33,624 bases of DNA. Origin: Bacteroidota bacterium (GTDB lineage Bacteria; Bacteroidota; Bacteroidia; Chitinophagales; Chitinophagaceae). The notes under the pieces are model-generated. The model saw only the letters and a program-made list of their open reading frames with translations. It had not been told where the DNA came from and made no database searches. How positions within the stretch are numbered: the first letter of the stretch is position 1; every line of letters starts with the position of its first letter. The position numbers were made by a program, and so were the translations under genes. This document shows positions 1-8,562 of the stretch, piece after piece. The stretch covers positions 1-33,624 of the forward strand of contig JABDBX010000016.1 of NCBI GenBank assembly GCA_013288445.1, written 5' to 3'.

Positions 1-1119
1 CGTGGAGGCGATATATGAAGAGTTGGTAGCGCCGGTGATGGCGCCTGCTGCATTCTGCCATTGATAGGTCAATCCCGCGCCGGCAGTTGCGTTAAGAGTT
101 ACGCTGCCGCCGGCACAAAAGGTAGTAGCGCCAGTTGGTGTAATTGCAGCGGTTGGGTTAGCGTTTACAACCACCCCAACCGGAGACGATGTGGCGCTGC
201 AACTAAAGGCATTGCCTACAATTACCTTGTAGTTATCTGCCAATGATGCAGTAAAGGAGGATGAAGTGGCACCGCCAATATTGCCCAAGCTATTCTGCCA
301 TTGGTACGTAAGTCCGGCACCGGTATTTGCATTCAGTAATACGTTGCCACCGGAGCAGAAAGTGGTTGCACCCACGGGCGTTACGGTAGCTACCGGAACC
401 GCGTTTACCACAACGGGTGTAGCGGCGGACGTGGCTGTGCAGCTAAAAGAATTGCTCACAATAACCTTATAACTATTTGCTGCCGATGCTGTAAATGAGG
501 ATGTTGTTGCGCCCACAATATTGCCCGCCAGGTTCTGCCATTGATAGGTAAACCCGGCACCCGTATTGGCGTTCAAAACAACGCTGGAACCCGAACAAAA
601 ACTGGTAGAACCAACAGGAGTAATAGTGGCGGTTGGTGCCGTGTTGGCCGTAACGGGCGTAGCCACAGATGTGGCGCTGCACCCACCCACTGAATTGGTC
701 ACAACCACCTTGTAATTATCCGTAGTGGTAGCGGTGAACGAGGATGAAGTTGACCCGGTAATATTGCCAGCAGCATTCTGCCATTGGTAGGTAAGCCCCG
801 CGCCAATATTGGCGTTGAGCAGTACATTGCCTCCACTACAGAAGGTAGTGCTCCCTGCTGGTGTTATCGTTGCAGTGGGCGCAGGGTTCACCGTCACGCC
901 AGTGGCCGCAGACGTATTGCTGCAACTAAATGAATTGGTTACTACTACGCTGTAGGTATTAGACGTTGAAGCTGTAAAAGAAGATGCGGTAGAGCCGCTG
1001 ATAATACCAGATGCATTTTCCCATTGGTAAGTTAGCCCCGCGCCTGCATTGGCGTTCAGCGCTACGCTGCTGCCGCTGCAAAAGGTGGTAGCTCCGCCGG
1101 GTGTAATAGTGGCCGCCGG
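1..1119 (-). repeat. Tandem 240/243-bp coding repeats (80/81 aa units)
   Basis: Five copies, the last cut by the window edge, of a unit with the pattern TFCSG..V.LNAN.GAG, then LTYQWQN, then SSFTA, then VVTNS.SCS. The anchor sequence encoding YQWQN recurs with spacings of 240, 240, 243 and 240 bases, so every unit stays in frame. The copies differ at many third positions, so they are diverged repeats under selection rather than a fresh expansion. Each unit holds two cysteines (TFC.. and ..SCS) that could form an intradomain disulfide. The fold is most likely an Ig-like domain used as a surface stalk. Confidence 0.85.
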
Positions 1120-3087
1120 TTGCGGGTTCACAGTAACCGAGGCAATTGAATAACAAGTACCTATCGAATAAGAAATATTAACCGTCCCGGCGTTTACGCC
1201 CGTAACCGTGCCGCCCACAACAGAAGCCGTACCCGATGCCGCACTCGCCCACGTGCCGGAAGGTGTGGGATCGCCAAGTAAAACGGTGCTGCCCTTGCAT
1301 ACCGATGCAGTCGCCGCTGGAGTGATGGCCGCTGGCGCGGTGGTCACCGTTACCTGGGCAACAGAATAACAAGCGCCTATGGAATAGGATATTGTAGCCA
1401 CACCTGCACCTATCCCAGCAATGGTACCGGTTGCAGAACCAATAGATGCAATAGCGCTGTTACTGCTGCTCCATATACCATTGGTAGCGGAATCCGTCAC
1501 GGTAACAGAAGCAAGCTGGCATATCGGCCCAGTGGGTGGCACTATGCCTAAGCTATTAATAAAGGTATAATTAGCGGATGCGTTGCCATTGGCAATCACT
1601 TGCAGCGAATAGACGCCGGAAGGCAGACCCGCCGGAAGCACAAAGCTGGTAGTGTCTATCGCTGCCCCTGTTTGTACGGAACCTATGTGGTTCCAGCCAT
1701 AGCTGCGGGCATAGTAAACATTAGTTCCCGAGGTAAGTCGTACAATAGGGTAGTTTGTGGACATCTGCCAGTCATCGCCATAGCCCGCCCCTTCCGTAAT
1801 GCCGGTAAAGAGTGTACCTATTGCGAAAAACGTATCGCAGTTCGTCCGCAGTACATTGGTTACCGTTGGTTTTCCCGCAGCTAATGCCGTCCCGGGAGAT
1901 ACATATTCCACATACTCATCGTCACCCTGTGTGGCGTACAGTATGGAGCCATCAGGAAGCGAGAGCATATTGGTATAATAAGACGGAATGCCGGTTAATG
2001 TAGTTCCGCCATATGGCGCACCTTCCAATGTAAAGGTATTGGTAGTATAATCAAACTCGTAAAAATTAGACGGCGTTACAAATATGGACGAAGATGACGT
2101 AGGCGTAGGAGCTACTGCCATTAATATCTTACCGTTGGGCATCATTGCAGCAGCTGCATCGGGTGCGCCCTGTGAGCCGGGAATCGTAGGGCCGGTAGCC
2201 CATGTGCCTGCACTTACCGTGCCTGAAGGGGTATAATAGGCGGTGTTAGGCTTCGAGCCAATAAAAAATGCTTTACCATTTGGCAGCATAAAGGCGGCCC
2301 CCGCCTCTTCTCCATAAATATCATATAGCTGAACGGGCACCGCTCCATCATTCACCCAGGTACCCGTAGCAGGGATATAACGCTCCGACGTAGTACCGTA
2401 ATTGTCAACAAATACTATACTGTTATCCGGTAGCTTCACCCACATAGCCTCATTGTCCACCCGCAGGCACGAGCCCGTTTGGGTATAAGTGTTCGTTGCC
2501 GGATCCCAGATATAATTGAGCCGTGTGCCGGCCGTGTCCACAACTGCCTGCAACACCTTGCCATTGGCAAGCAACTCGGAGTTCGCATCAGAAATTTTAG
2601 TTGAAAGCTGGTACACAAGCTGTGGGCAGGGCGTCCAGGTATCGGTAAGCGGGTTATACACTTCTGCTTTATCGCCGCCGCCGCCATACTCGCCACCAGC
2701 CACATACACACGGCCATCATTAAGCACCTGTGTAGAAAAGTATAACCGTTCATCATGCATGGAATCAATGGTAGTCCAGGTGCCGTTTACATAACTCCCA
2801 TGACTGTCTGGCGTAAGCCTGTCCCATGTATTGCCCACACTGTCTCCGCCCTGCGATGTCTTACAGAGTACAGTGCCATCAGTAAGTAGCAACATTACCC
2901 CAGCATTGTAATGGGGTGCAGGCGCAGTGATGGGCGTCCAGGTTCCCTGTCCGCTCGCAGTGCCTGTACAAAACAAGAATAATGCCGAGCACAGAAATGA
3001 TACCAACGGATTTGACGACAAATTCACCTCTTTGCTACAATACATAAAGGATACCCGCCCACTACAGGCTAATAGCAATTTTCTCAT
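1..3087 (-). CDS. Large secreted kelch/Ig-like repeat protein (partial, C-terminus outside window)
   Basis: An uninterrupted reading frame runs from ATG at 3087 to the window edge (1029 codons, no stop), so the protein is cut at its C-terminus. A hydrophobic stretch near residues 28-46 (LVSFLCSALFLFCTGTASGQ) looks like a signal peptide; because it sits far in, the ATG at 3045 is an alternative start. Residues about 48-400 contain kelch-like repeats (for example LNDGRVYVAGGEYGGGGDKA, then YNPLTDTW). Residues about 430-505 resemble the E-set domain that follows the propeller in galactose-oxidase-like proteins (LPAGLPSGVYSLQVIANG). Two Big_2-like Ig domains follow (motif WSSSNSAIASIGS), then tandem repeats of about 80 residues from residue 656 onward. 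I infer a surface-exposed, probably T9SS-exported protein; the sorting tail would lie outside the window. Nothing visible proves oxidase activity. Confidence 0.85.
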   Translation of the reverse strand, partial: MRKLLLACSGRVSFMYCSKEVNLSSNPLVSFLCSALFLFCTGTASGQGTWTPITAPAPHYNAGVMLLLTDGTVLCKTSQGGDSVGNTWDRLTPDSHGSYVNGTWTTIDSMHDERLYFSTQVLNDGRVYVAGGEYGGGGDKAEVYNPLTDTWTPCPQLVYQLSTKISDANSELLANGKVLQAVVDTAGTRLNYIWDPATNTYTQTGSCLRVDNEAMWVKLPDNSIVFVDNYGTTSERYIPATGTWVNDGAVPVQLYDIYGEEAGAAFMLPNGKAFFIGSKPNTAYYTPSGTVSAGTWATGPTIPGSQGAPDAAAAMMPNGKILMAVAPTPTSSSSIFVTPSNFYEFDYTTNTFTLEGAPYGGTTLTGIPSYYTNMLSLPDGSILYATQGDDEYVEYVSPGTALAAGKPTVTNVLRTNCDTFFAIGTLFTGITEGAGYGDDWQMSTNYPIVRLTSGTNVYYARSYGWNHIGSVQTGAAIDTTSFVLPAGLPSGVYSLQVIANGNASANYTFINSLGIVPPTGPICQLASVTVTDSATNGIWSSSNSAIASIGSATGTIAGIGAGVATISYSIGACYSVAQVTVTTAPAAITPAATASVCKGSTVLLGDPTPSGTWASAASGTASVVGGTVTGVNAGTVNISYSIGTCYSIASVTVNPQPAATITPGGATTFCSGSSVALNANAGAGLTYQWENASGIISGSTASSFTASTSNTYSVVVTNSFSCSNTSAATGVTVNPAPTATITPAGSTTFCSGGNVLLNANIGAGLTYQWQNAAGNITGSTSSSFTATTTDNYKVVVTNSVGGCSATSVATPVTANTAPTATITPVGSTSFCSGSSVVLNANTGAGFTYQWQNLAGNIVGATTSSFTASAANSYKVIVSNSFSCTATSAATPVVVNAVPVATVTPVGATTFCSGGNVLLNANTGAGLTYQWQNSLGNIGGATSSSFTASLADNYKVIVGNAFSCSATSSPVGVVVNANPTAAITPTGATTFCAGGSVTLNATAGAGLTYQWQNAAGAITGATNSSYIAST

Positions 3088-3127
3088 CTAAATAATTTTA
3101 CTGAATGTAATAATTTACCCTGAATTA

Positions 3128-3135
3128 CAAATATA
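3128..3135 (-). promoter_or_regulatory. Bacteroidota-type -7 element for the kelch/Ig gene
   Basis: On the minus strand the sequence reads TATATTTG, matching the Bacteroidota -7 consensus TAnnTTTG. It lies 40 bases upstream of the ATG at 3087, giving a predicted leader of about 35 nt. No TTG -33 box is seen at the usual 19-23 base distance, so support rests on the -7 element alone. Confidence 0.45.
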
Positions 3136-3331
3136 GCAGATTGCTTATAAATAGCCTATTATTTCTGTATGACAAGAATGCGCGTTGACAAATTGTTGCC
3201 TCCAAATGACAATCACAAGAATCCAATCGGGTCACTACCCCTCGGAGTAGGTGCGAGCAGCTTCTCATGCATGGTTGCGGCTTGCCATGCCGGTTACTAT
3301 CACATAACATCCTGGCACAACATTTTTTCTG

Positions 3332-3339
3332 TAGTTTTG
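3332..3339 (+). promoter_or_regulatory. Possible -7 element immediately upstream of the peroxidase start
   Basis: TAGTTTTG matches TAnnTTTG and ends only 6 bases before the GTG at 3346, which would make the transcript leaderless or nearly so. No convincing -33 box is seen. The region 3088-3345 otherwise holds no gene; it includes a short inverted repeat (GCATGG/CCATGC near 3270-3290) but no riboswitch I can recognise. Confidence 0.35.
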
Positions 3340-3345
3340 AACACA

Positions 3346-5259
3346 GTGAAAAAGCTATGCCTCATATTGTTTGTTATCGTTGCAGCCAGTTCATTCTCGC
3401 CGAAAAATGAACACACTGTGTACTATCATAGGTACCTTAACGGCTTGGATAGCCTTAGCAGGCAGCAACGCATTTTAACGGACGCAATAAAAAATGCAGA
3501 CCTGTCATCCCCATCAAAAGTAGCCGCCCTTAAAAACGAAATAGAACTTGCCCGTCTAAAACTGAAGAACGTTGACTTCTGGCTCCGCTATTTTGAGCCG
3601 GTAGCCTATAAGAAGATAAATGGCCCGCTGCCGGTGGAGTGGGAAAATGAAGTGTTTGAGAAGTTTGAAAAGCCCTATAAAAGAGAAGGGGCCGGCCTGA
3701 GCCTCGCAGAATTATACCTTGATACAAAGGCGCCGGATAAGGACTCCCTGGCCCATCTTATCCGGTTGTCGGTTGATGCATTGAATACTTTTCGTGCCGA
3801 CTCCATAACGCAGCTGTTAGACAGCCCCGATCATTTTTTCCTATGCAACAGGCTGTACCTGCTTAACCTCGCGGCTATATACACCACCGGCTTTGAGTGT
3901 CCCGGCAATAGTAATGTGATACCCGAGTTGAGATCCATGATGGTTGCGACAAAGAGCATATACAACACGTTCAACCAAAGCTTCCCAGCTACACCGCTTA
4001 CCAACGAATACCTGGCCCTTTATGATAAGGCGTTAGCCTTCGTTGCCGGGCAGCCAGGCGACCTGGCAACGTTCGACCACTTTACGTTTATAAAAGACTT
4101 TGTAAACCCGCTCTTTGGGCTCAATCAAAAACTGATAGGGCAATACGGTGTTGTGTCCGCCAGCTTTAACGACTATACATTAAGCAACACCTGCACCTCC
4201 ATTTTCGACAAGGGGCTGTACAAACCCCAAAACGCGAAAGGCATCTATTCGCTGGTTACGGATAAGGAAACGCTGGATGAAATAAGGGCCGTGGGCAGGC
4301 AGCTTTTTTATGACCCGATACTATCTGGCAACAACCAGCGAAGCTGCGTATCCTGCCACAAACCCAAACAATATTTTACGGACACCTCATTTTCCACCAG
4401 CCTCCAGTTCGACCGTTCCCAGCGCCTGCCACGCAATACGCCTACGCTTATAGACGTAGTATATAATCACCTGCTTATGCTGGATGGCAAACACATCTCG
4501 CTCCAAAACCAGGGAAAAGATGTAATGACTAACCCAAAAGAAATGGGGGGTAATGAAAAGGAAATACTGGAGAAAATATTGAACTGCAAGGAATACCGCA
4601 ACGCTTTCAGGAAGTTTGCAAAGTTCACCCCGGAAGCTAAAGAGGTGACTATAGACCACTTAGTCTCCGCTATTACTTATTACTACAGTGGGTTCAGTAG
4701 CTTCTACTCGCCTTTCGACGATGCTATGAATACGGGCAAGGCACTGGAGCCGGATGCTATAAAGGGGTTCAACCTGTTTATGGGCAAGGCGCAATGCGGT
4801 ACGTGCCATTATGTGCCCCAGTTTAATGGAGTACCCCCTCCTTACATCAGTTCGGAATTTGAAGTGATCGGGGTGCCTGAGGACAATGCTTTTGGCAAAC
4901 TGAGCGCTGATAAGGGCCGCTATGTGATAAACCCCGCAACGGAGACCATGAGCGCATTCCGCACAGGTAGCATACGCAATGCCGAATATACCAAGCCCTA
5001 CATGCACAATGGCGTTTTTGGTACGCTGGAGGAGGTGGTGGATTTTTATGATGCAGGCGGTGGCGCGGGTAAAAAATTAGAGGTACCCAATCAAACACTA
5101 TCGGCTGATTCCCTTAAACTTACCGTATCAGAAAAAAAAGAGCTAATTTCATTTATTCATTCCTTAAACGAGAATATCCTGTTTGAGGAGCCGCCCGAAA
5201 AATTACCTGCATCGTCAGACGCCGCGCTGAACAGCAGAAAGGTGGGTGGGGATTATTAA
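3346..5259 (+). CDS. Di-haem cytochrome c peroxidase / MauG-family protein with long N-terminal extension
   Basis: The C-terminal half is a CCP_MauG-type di-haem domain: first haem motif CVSCH at residues 334-338, second CGTCH at 484-488, and the late PYMHNG motif whose Met is the usual axial ligand of the high-potential haem. The family reduces H2O2 or carries out related periplasmic oxidations. I chose GTG 3346 because it begins a clean signal peptide (KKLCLILFVIVAASSFS). The frame stays open back to ATG 3169, but that version puts 59 unconserved-looking residues before the signal peptide. The protein is 637 aa, well above the roughly 350 aa of classical CcpA. The first 300 or so residues form an extra mostly helical region with no haem motif that I do not recognise. 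The next gene, a haem lipoprotein, starts 1 base after the stop, so the two are probably co-transcribed and may exchange electrons (inference). Confidence 0.88.
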   Translation: MKKLCLILFVIVAASSFSPKNEHTVYYHRYLNGLDSLSRQQRILTDAIKNADLSSPSKVAALKNEIELARLKLKNVDFWLRYFEPVAYKKINGPLPVEWENEVFEKFEKPYKREGAGLSLAELYLDTKAPDKDSLAHLIRLSVDALNTFRADSITQLLDSPDHFFLCNRLYLLNLAAIYTTGFECPGNSNVIPELRSMMVATKSIYNTFNQSFPATPLTNEYLALYDKALAFVAGQPGDLATFDHFTFIKDFVNPLFGLNQKLIGQYGVVSASFNDYTLSNTCTSIFDKGLYKPQNAKGIYSLVTDKETLDEIRAVGRQLFYDPILSGNNQRSCVSCHKPKQYFTDTSFSTSLQFDRSQRLPRNTPTLIDVVYNHLLMLDGKHISLQNQGKDVMTNPKEMGGNEKEILEKILNCKEYRNAFRKFAKFTPEAKEVTIDHLVSAITYYYSGFSSFYSPFDDAMNTGKALEPDAIKGFNLFMGKAQCGTCHYVPQFNGVPPPYISSEFEVIGVPEDNAFGKLSADKGRYVINPATETMSAFRTGSIRNAEYTKPYMHNGVFGTLEEVVDFYDAGGGAGKKLEVPNQTLSADSLKLTVSEKKELISFIHSLNENILFEEPPEKLPASSDAALNSRKVGGDY

Positions 5260-5260
5260 C

Positions 5261-5662
5261 ATGGAAACAATGAAGTACAAACACCTGCTTGCAGCCATCC
5301 TGCCCTGTATATTATTGCTGCAATGCGCTACCCACCGCTACAAGGTAACGTACAATATACCCCAGGAATATCCCGAAGCAAGGCGGAAAGAGCTGCTAAC
5401 TATATTAGAAAAAGGCAAAGAACTATATAAAGCCAACTGTTCAGACTGTCACGGCATCTTTACCGCCGGCAAGGACAAGGTTCCCAACTTCACCAATATA
5501 CAGCTCGATAATTATTCGGCAAGGTTCATGCGCCGCGACCCCAAGAACCATGCTGTTTTTATGGAAATGTCGCCGGAGCAGCTTAACGAGGTGCTTACTT
5601 TCCTGCGTTACAAAAAGCCAGCTAATCCTGATAGCGTAAAAGCAGGGCAAAGAAGGTTTTAG
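5261..5662 (+). CDS. Small mono-haem c-type cytochrome lipoprotein
   Basis: 133 aa from ATG 5261, one base after the peroxidase stop; ATG 5270 is an equally possible start. The N-terminus is a lipoprotein signal ending in LLLQC, so the mature protein is predicted to be lipid-anchored at Cys22. A single haem-attachment motif CSDCH lies at residues 60-64, and several Met residues downstream (90, 101, 103) could be the sixth ligand. Its length and layout fit a short class I cytochrome c. From its position I infer that it is the electron partner of the upstream di-haem enzyme. It ends 6 bases from the stop of the convergent YkuD_2 gene, and no hairpin terminator lies between them. Confidence 0.8.
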   Translation: METMKYKHLLAAILPCILLLQCATHRYKVTYNIPQEYPEARRKELLTILEKGKELYKANCSDCHGIFTAGKDKVPNFTNIQLDNYSARFMRRDPKNHAVFMEMSPEQLNEVLTFLRYKKPANPDSVKAGQRRF

Positions 5663-5668
5663 GATTTC

Positions 5669-6517
5669 TTACCGTACCACTGGCATCAGCTTCACGCTGT
5701 CTATCTTCCCGTTGGTGATGTATTGTATCTCCCGCATTTTTGGTTTGGCCATATCGCTTGCGGTTGCATCGGCCAGCAAGGCGTCTTGTGGCAGGTTTAC
5801 AACTTTCTTATTCAGCCAGTAAGCGGTATTCAGGTACTTGTTGTCGGGGTAGTATATAAACAGGCAAGTGCCGTCCTTTATTGTATTTATTATAGGCAGC
5901 GACAACCGCGATGGCACCGCCGGGCATCCCCAGCTCCTGCCCAATTTCTGGTTCTCATTCACGAATTTCTGGCACACATAATCTGCCCCATGCACCACGA
6001 TACCGCGGTCGTAGGCAGCATCGTTAAAGCCTTCGTCCATGCCCACAAGATGAAGCGAGGTGCCATGCTCACCACTATAGGTATCGGCAGTTACATAAAA
6101 GCCCAAACTGCTTTGATGGGAATTGAAGCTGTTTGAAAAAGCTGCTGCATACTCTTCGCCGGAGCCTTGCCCGTGCGCAACAAAAGTATTGAACACCACT
6201 TCCTTTTTGCTGAGGTCTATTATCCACAACCTGTTTTGGGTAGAGGGCAGGCTAAAATCGCAAACAGACAGTATCTCTTTATCGGCATTGATCTTCCCCG
6301 CAGCGCGCAGGTTCAGGTAGCCACGGTATGCTTTATTAAAGGCTTCGTAATTCAAACGGTCACATTTACCGAAATCTATCTGGTTGTATATATGGGAGAT
6401 AAGCTTTTCCACCCTCACTTCGTTAAACACTGTTGTCCCTTCATCGGCCTGCACAGATTTGTAAGAGCCAGCCACCACAATAAGATAAGTACACACGCAC
6501 ACGATCACCTTCTTCAT
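5669..6517 (-). CDS. Murein L,D-transpeptidase catalytic-domain family protein (YkuD_2)
   Basis: 282 aa with a signal peptide (about residues 1-24, ending in SVQA). The catalytic region carries HG at 176-177 and SWGCPA at 195-200, the His and Cys motif of YkuD-type L,D-transpeptidases. The surrounding pattern (FNSHQSSLGFY, then YSGEHGTSLHL, then RGIVVHGADY) is that of the YkuD_2 branch common in Bacteroidota. Expected location is periplasmic or envelope, acting on peptidoglycan stem peptides. It lies downstream of fhs on the same strand but is separated by 200 bases with hairpins, so it is likely its own unit. No TAnnTTTG match lies upstream; a near match on the minus strand (TATCTTCG, 6555-6562) is too weak to call. 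Confidence 0.88.
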   Translation of the reverse strand: MKKVIVCVCTYLIVVAGSYKSVQADEGTTVFNEVRVEKLISHIYNQIDFGKCDRLNYEAFNKAYRGYLNLRAAGKINADKEILSVCDFSLPSTQNRLWIIDLSKKEVVFNTFVAHGQGSGEEYAAAFSNSFNSHQSSLGFYVTADTYSGEHGTSLHLVGMDEGFNDAAYDRGIVVHGADYVCQKFVNENQKLGRSWGCPAVPSRLSLPIINTIKDGTCLFIYYPDNKYLNTAYWLNKKVVNLPQDALLADATASDMAKPKMREIQYITNGKIDSVKLMPVVR

Positions 6518-6639
6518 ACCTTATTTTAATTTTCAGTTACAGTTCGGAATAGTGCGAAGATACAATTTAGGGGTGGTTGACAGCATCCTGCAAGCGGTTT
6601 AACCGTAATTTAACCGTCCGCTGACAATCCTATTCGTAG

Positions 6640-6670
6640 AGTGTCCCGCACCTTTGAGGTGCAGGACACT
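6640..6670. repeat. Hairpin with 3-nt loop between fhs and the YkuD_2 gene
   Basis: A 14-position stem with one internal mismatch (AGTGTCC-c-GCACCT / AGGTGC-a-GGACACT) closes on a 3-nt loop, TTG. There is no T-tract on either side, so it is not a classical intrinsic terminator, although it lies 3' of fhs. A second weak palindrome (GCCA/TGGC) lies at 6679-6691. The compact loop resembles the other palindromes in this window. Confidence 0.6.
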
Positions 6671-6717
6671 AACTAAAGGCCAAAAAATGGCTTGGCAGCA
6701 AAAGATAAGGATATCCT

Positions 6718-8409
6718 TTAGCTCAAACCTTCAATTTGCCCATTAACGAGTTTAATATGCAGTGCTTGCGGATCCTTCGGAAGGCCGGGCATACGCATTA
6801 TCTCACCGGCTACAGCCACTATAAAGCCTGCCCCGGCATTGATCACCAGGTCGCGGATATTTATCGTAAAGCCTTCGGGCGCACATATCTTCTTTTCATC
6901 ATCAGAGAAAGAATACTGGGTTTTGGCTATACATACCGGCAGGTTGCCCCACCCATTGGCTTCAAACTGTTTCAGTTTTGTAAAGGCGCTGCCATTGTAC
7001 ACCACTTCACCGGCACGGTATATCTTTTTAGCTATTTTCTCGATCTTGGTTTTAATGTGGTCTTCAAGGTCGTAGGTGAAATGTATGTCCTTGGAAGGCA
7101 TGTTCTCTATCACATTCACTACCTTCTGGGCAAGGTCGGCAGCACCTTCGCCGCCCTTTGTAAAACCATTATTTATAGCAAACACCACGCCTTCCTGCTC
7201 ACAGAAATGGGTAAGGAAGTTGATCTCTTCCTCGGTATCATGCTTAAACTTGTTGAACGACACAATAACACTCTGGCCAAAGCCTTTCATGTTCTGTATA
7301 TGCCTTTCCAGGTTTGGTATGCCTGCTATCAGCGCTTCCATGTTCGGCTTGTTGATGTCCGTTGCCGGTACACCGCCATGCAGTTTCAATGCACCAGATG
7401 TCACAACGATCACGGTCGCCTTTGGCCTTAACCCAGACAGGCGGCACTTAATATCGAGGAACTTTTCAGCACCCAGATCGCTTCCGAAGCCCGATTCGGT
7501 AACCACATAATCGTTGCAACTCATAGCCATTTTGGTAGCCAGCACGGTATTGCAGCCGTGGGCTATATTGGCAAACGGGCCGCCATGTACAAATGCAGTT
7601 GTTTGTTCGGTTGTCTGCACAAGGTTCGGCAACAGAGCATCTTTCAGCAATACGGTAATGGCTTCTGCCACGCCCAGGTCTTTAACCGTAAATGGTTTTT
7701 TATCGCGGGTATAACCCAAAACTATGCGCTCAATCCTCGCCTGCAGGTCATCGAGGTCCGATGCGAGGCAGAACAGCGCCATGATCTCGGATGCCGGGGT
7801 TATATCAAAGCCCGCCTCTGTAGGCAGGCCATTAGCACTTCCACCAAGCCCGGTAACAATGTTGCGGAGCGAACGGTCGTTTACATCAGCCACACGACGC
7901 CATACTATGCGGTCGAGCGCTTTTTCGGTATTGCGGTTCTGGTACTGATAGTTGTCAAGCAGCGCAGCTATCATGTTGTTCGCACAAGTGATAGCATGGA
8001 AGTCCCCCGTAAAATGCAGGTTAATATCCTCCATAGGCAATACCTGCGAGTAGCCGCCGCCGGCTGCCCCACCCTTCATCCCAAAACATGGGCCCAGGCT
8101 TGGTTCGCGCAGGGCCACTGCGGCTTTCTTACCGATGTGGTTAAGGCCCAGAGAAAGGGCAACACTCGTAACAGTTTTGCCCACGCCCGCCTTGTTTGGC
8201 GTAATGGCGGTTACCAATATCAGGTTGCTTGCGGCTATTTTCTCTTCGTTTATGTAAGACAGCGGCACTTTGGCTTTGTACTTCCCGTATGGGATAATAT
8301 CATCGGGGTCTATACCCAGGTTTTTTGCTATCTCTGCGATAGGCTTTAATACTGCTGATCTTGAAATCTCAATGTCTGAAGGAAATGGTTTCGTGGCTGT
8401 ATCTGACAT
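6718..8409 (-). CDS. fhs: Formate-tetrahydrofolate ligase
   Basis: 563 aa, the normal length for the family. It makes 10-formyl-THF from formate, THF and ATP, feeding one-carbon units to purine and formyl-Met synthesis. The nucleotide-binding loop is at residues 70-79 ([10 protein letters not shown]), where many family members have TP-x-x-AGEGKT, so the sixth and eighth positions differ but the Gly-Lys-Thr is intact. Other family blocks visible are [10 protein letters not shown] and [20 protein letters not shown], then [10 protein letters not shown] and the C-terminal [10 protein letters not shown]. The start at 8409 fits the family N-terminus and a -7 element 45 bases upstream. Single-gene unit; a housekeeping gene among envelope genes. 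Confidence 0.97.
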   Translation of the reverse strand: MSDTATKPFPSDIEISRSAVLKPIAEIAKNLGIDPDDIIPYGKYKAKVPLSYINEEKIAASNLILVTAITPNKAGVGKTVTSVALSLGLNHIGKKAAVALREPSLGPCFGMKGGAAGGGYSQVLPMEDINLHFTGDFHAITCANNMIAALLDNYQYQNRNTEKALDRIVWRRVADVNDRSLRNIVTGLGGSANGLPTEAGFDITPASEIMALFCLASDLDDLQARIERIVLGYTRDKKPFTVKDLGVAEAITVLLKDALLPNLVQTTEQTTAFVHGGPFANIAHGCNTVLATKMAMSCNDYVVTESGFGSDLGAEKFLDIKCRLSGLRPKATVIVVTSGALKLHGGVPATDINKPNMEALIAGIPNLERHIQNMKGFGQSVIVSFNKFKHDTEEEINFLTHFCEQEGVVFAINNGFTKGGEGAADLAQKVVNVIENMPSKDIHFTYDLEDHIKTKIEKIAKKIYRAGEVVYNGSAFTKLKQFEANGWGNLPVCIAKTQYSFSDDEKKICAPEGFTINIRDLVINAGAGFIVAVAGEIMRMPGLPKDPQALHIKLVNGQIEGLS

Positions 8410-8453
8410 AATATTTTGTTGAGGTTGAAAAAATAAGTTTTTATCGTGAACAC

Positions 8454-8461
8454 CAAATATA
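8454..8461 (-). promoter_or_regulatory. -7 promoter element for fhs
   Basis: TATATTTG on the minus strand matches TAnnTTTG and lies 45 bases upstream of the fhs ATG, predicting a leader of about 38 nt. No clear TTG -33 box is visible at the usual spacing. Confidence 0.45.
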
Positions 8462-8507
8462 GTGAAAGGAATCTATTTTAAGAATCATCTTGCGAGGAGC
8501 GAGGATT

Positions 8508-8540
8508 AGATTTGACAACTTTTCAAAAGTTGTCAAATCT
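8508..8540. repeat. Perfect 16-bp inverted repeat with 1-nt centre
   Basis: AGATTTGACAACTTTT is followed by a single C and then its exact reverse complement, a 33-base palindrome between the NlpC/P60 stop (8563) and the fhs promoter. It could end transcription of the NlpC/P60 gene but lacks a T-tract. The flank (TTGCGAGGAGCGAGG at 8490-8504) has the look of interspersed-repeat sequence. From memory, similar TTGACAACTTT palindromes are common between Bacteroidota genes; I could not check copy number. Confidence 0.7.
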
Positions 8541-8562
8541 GGCTACAACTACGGAGAATAAT

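Noticed and set aside
1-1119. Regular repeats resembling a CRISPR array or satellite
   Set aside because: Period is 240/243 bases, copies are diverged and translate to one domain pattern; there are no short identical repeats with unique spacers.
3169-3345. Longer N-terminus for the di-haem peroxidase from ATG 3169
   Set aside because: It would put 59 residues before a clear signal peptide and run through a probable -7 element; GTG 3346 fits better.
3088-3345. Possible riboswitch or structured leader before the peroxidase
   Set aside because: Only a short GCATGG/CCATGC inverted repeat is seen; no known riboswitch core could be recognised and a promoter-like box lies right at the gene start.
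7558-8349. Plus-strand open frame of 263 codons opposite fhs
   Set aside because: It is the antisense shadow of a highly conserved gene, has no recognisable domain and a composition full of Cys, Arg and His typical of frame shadows.
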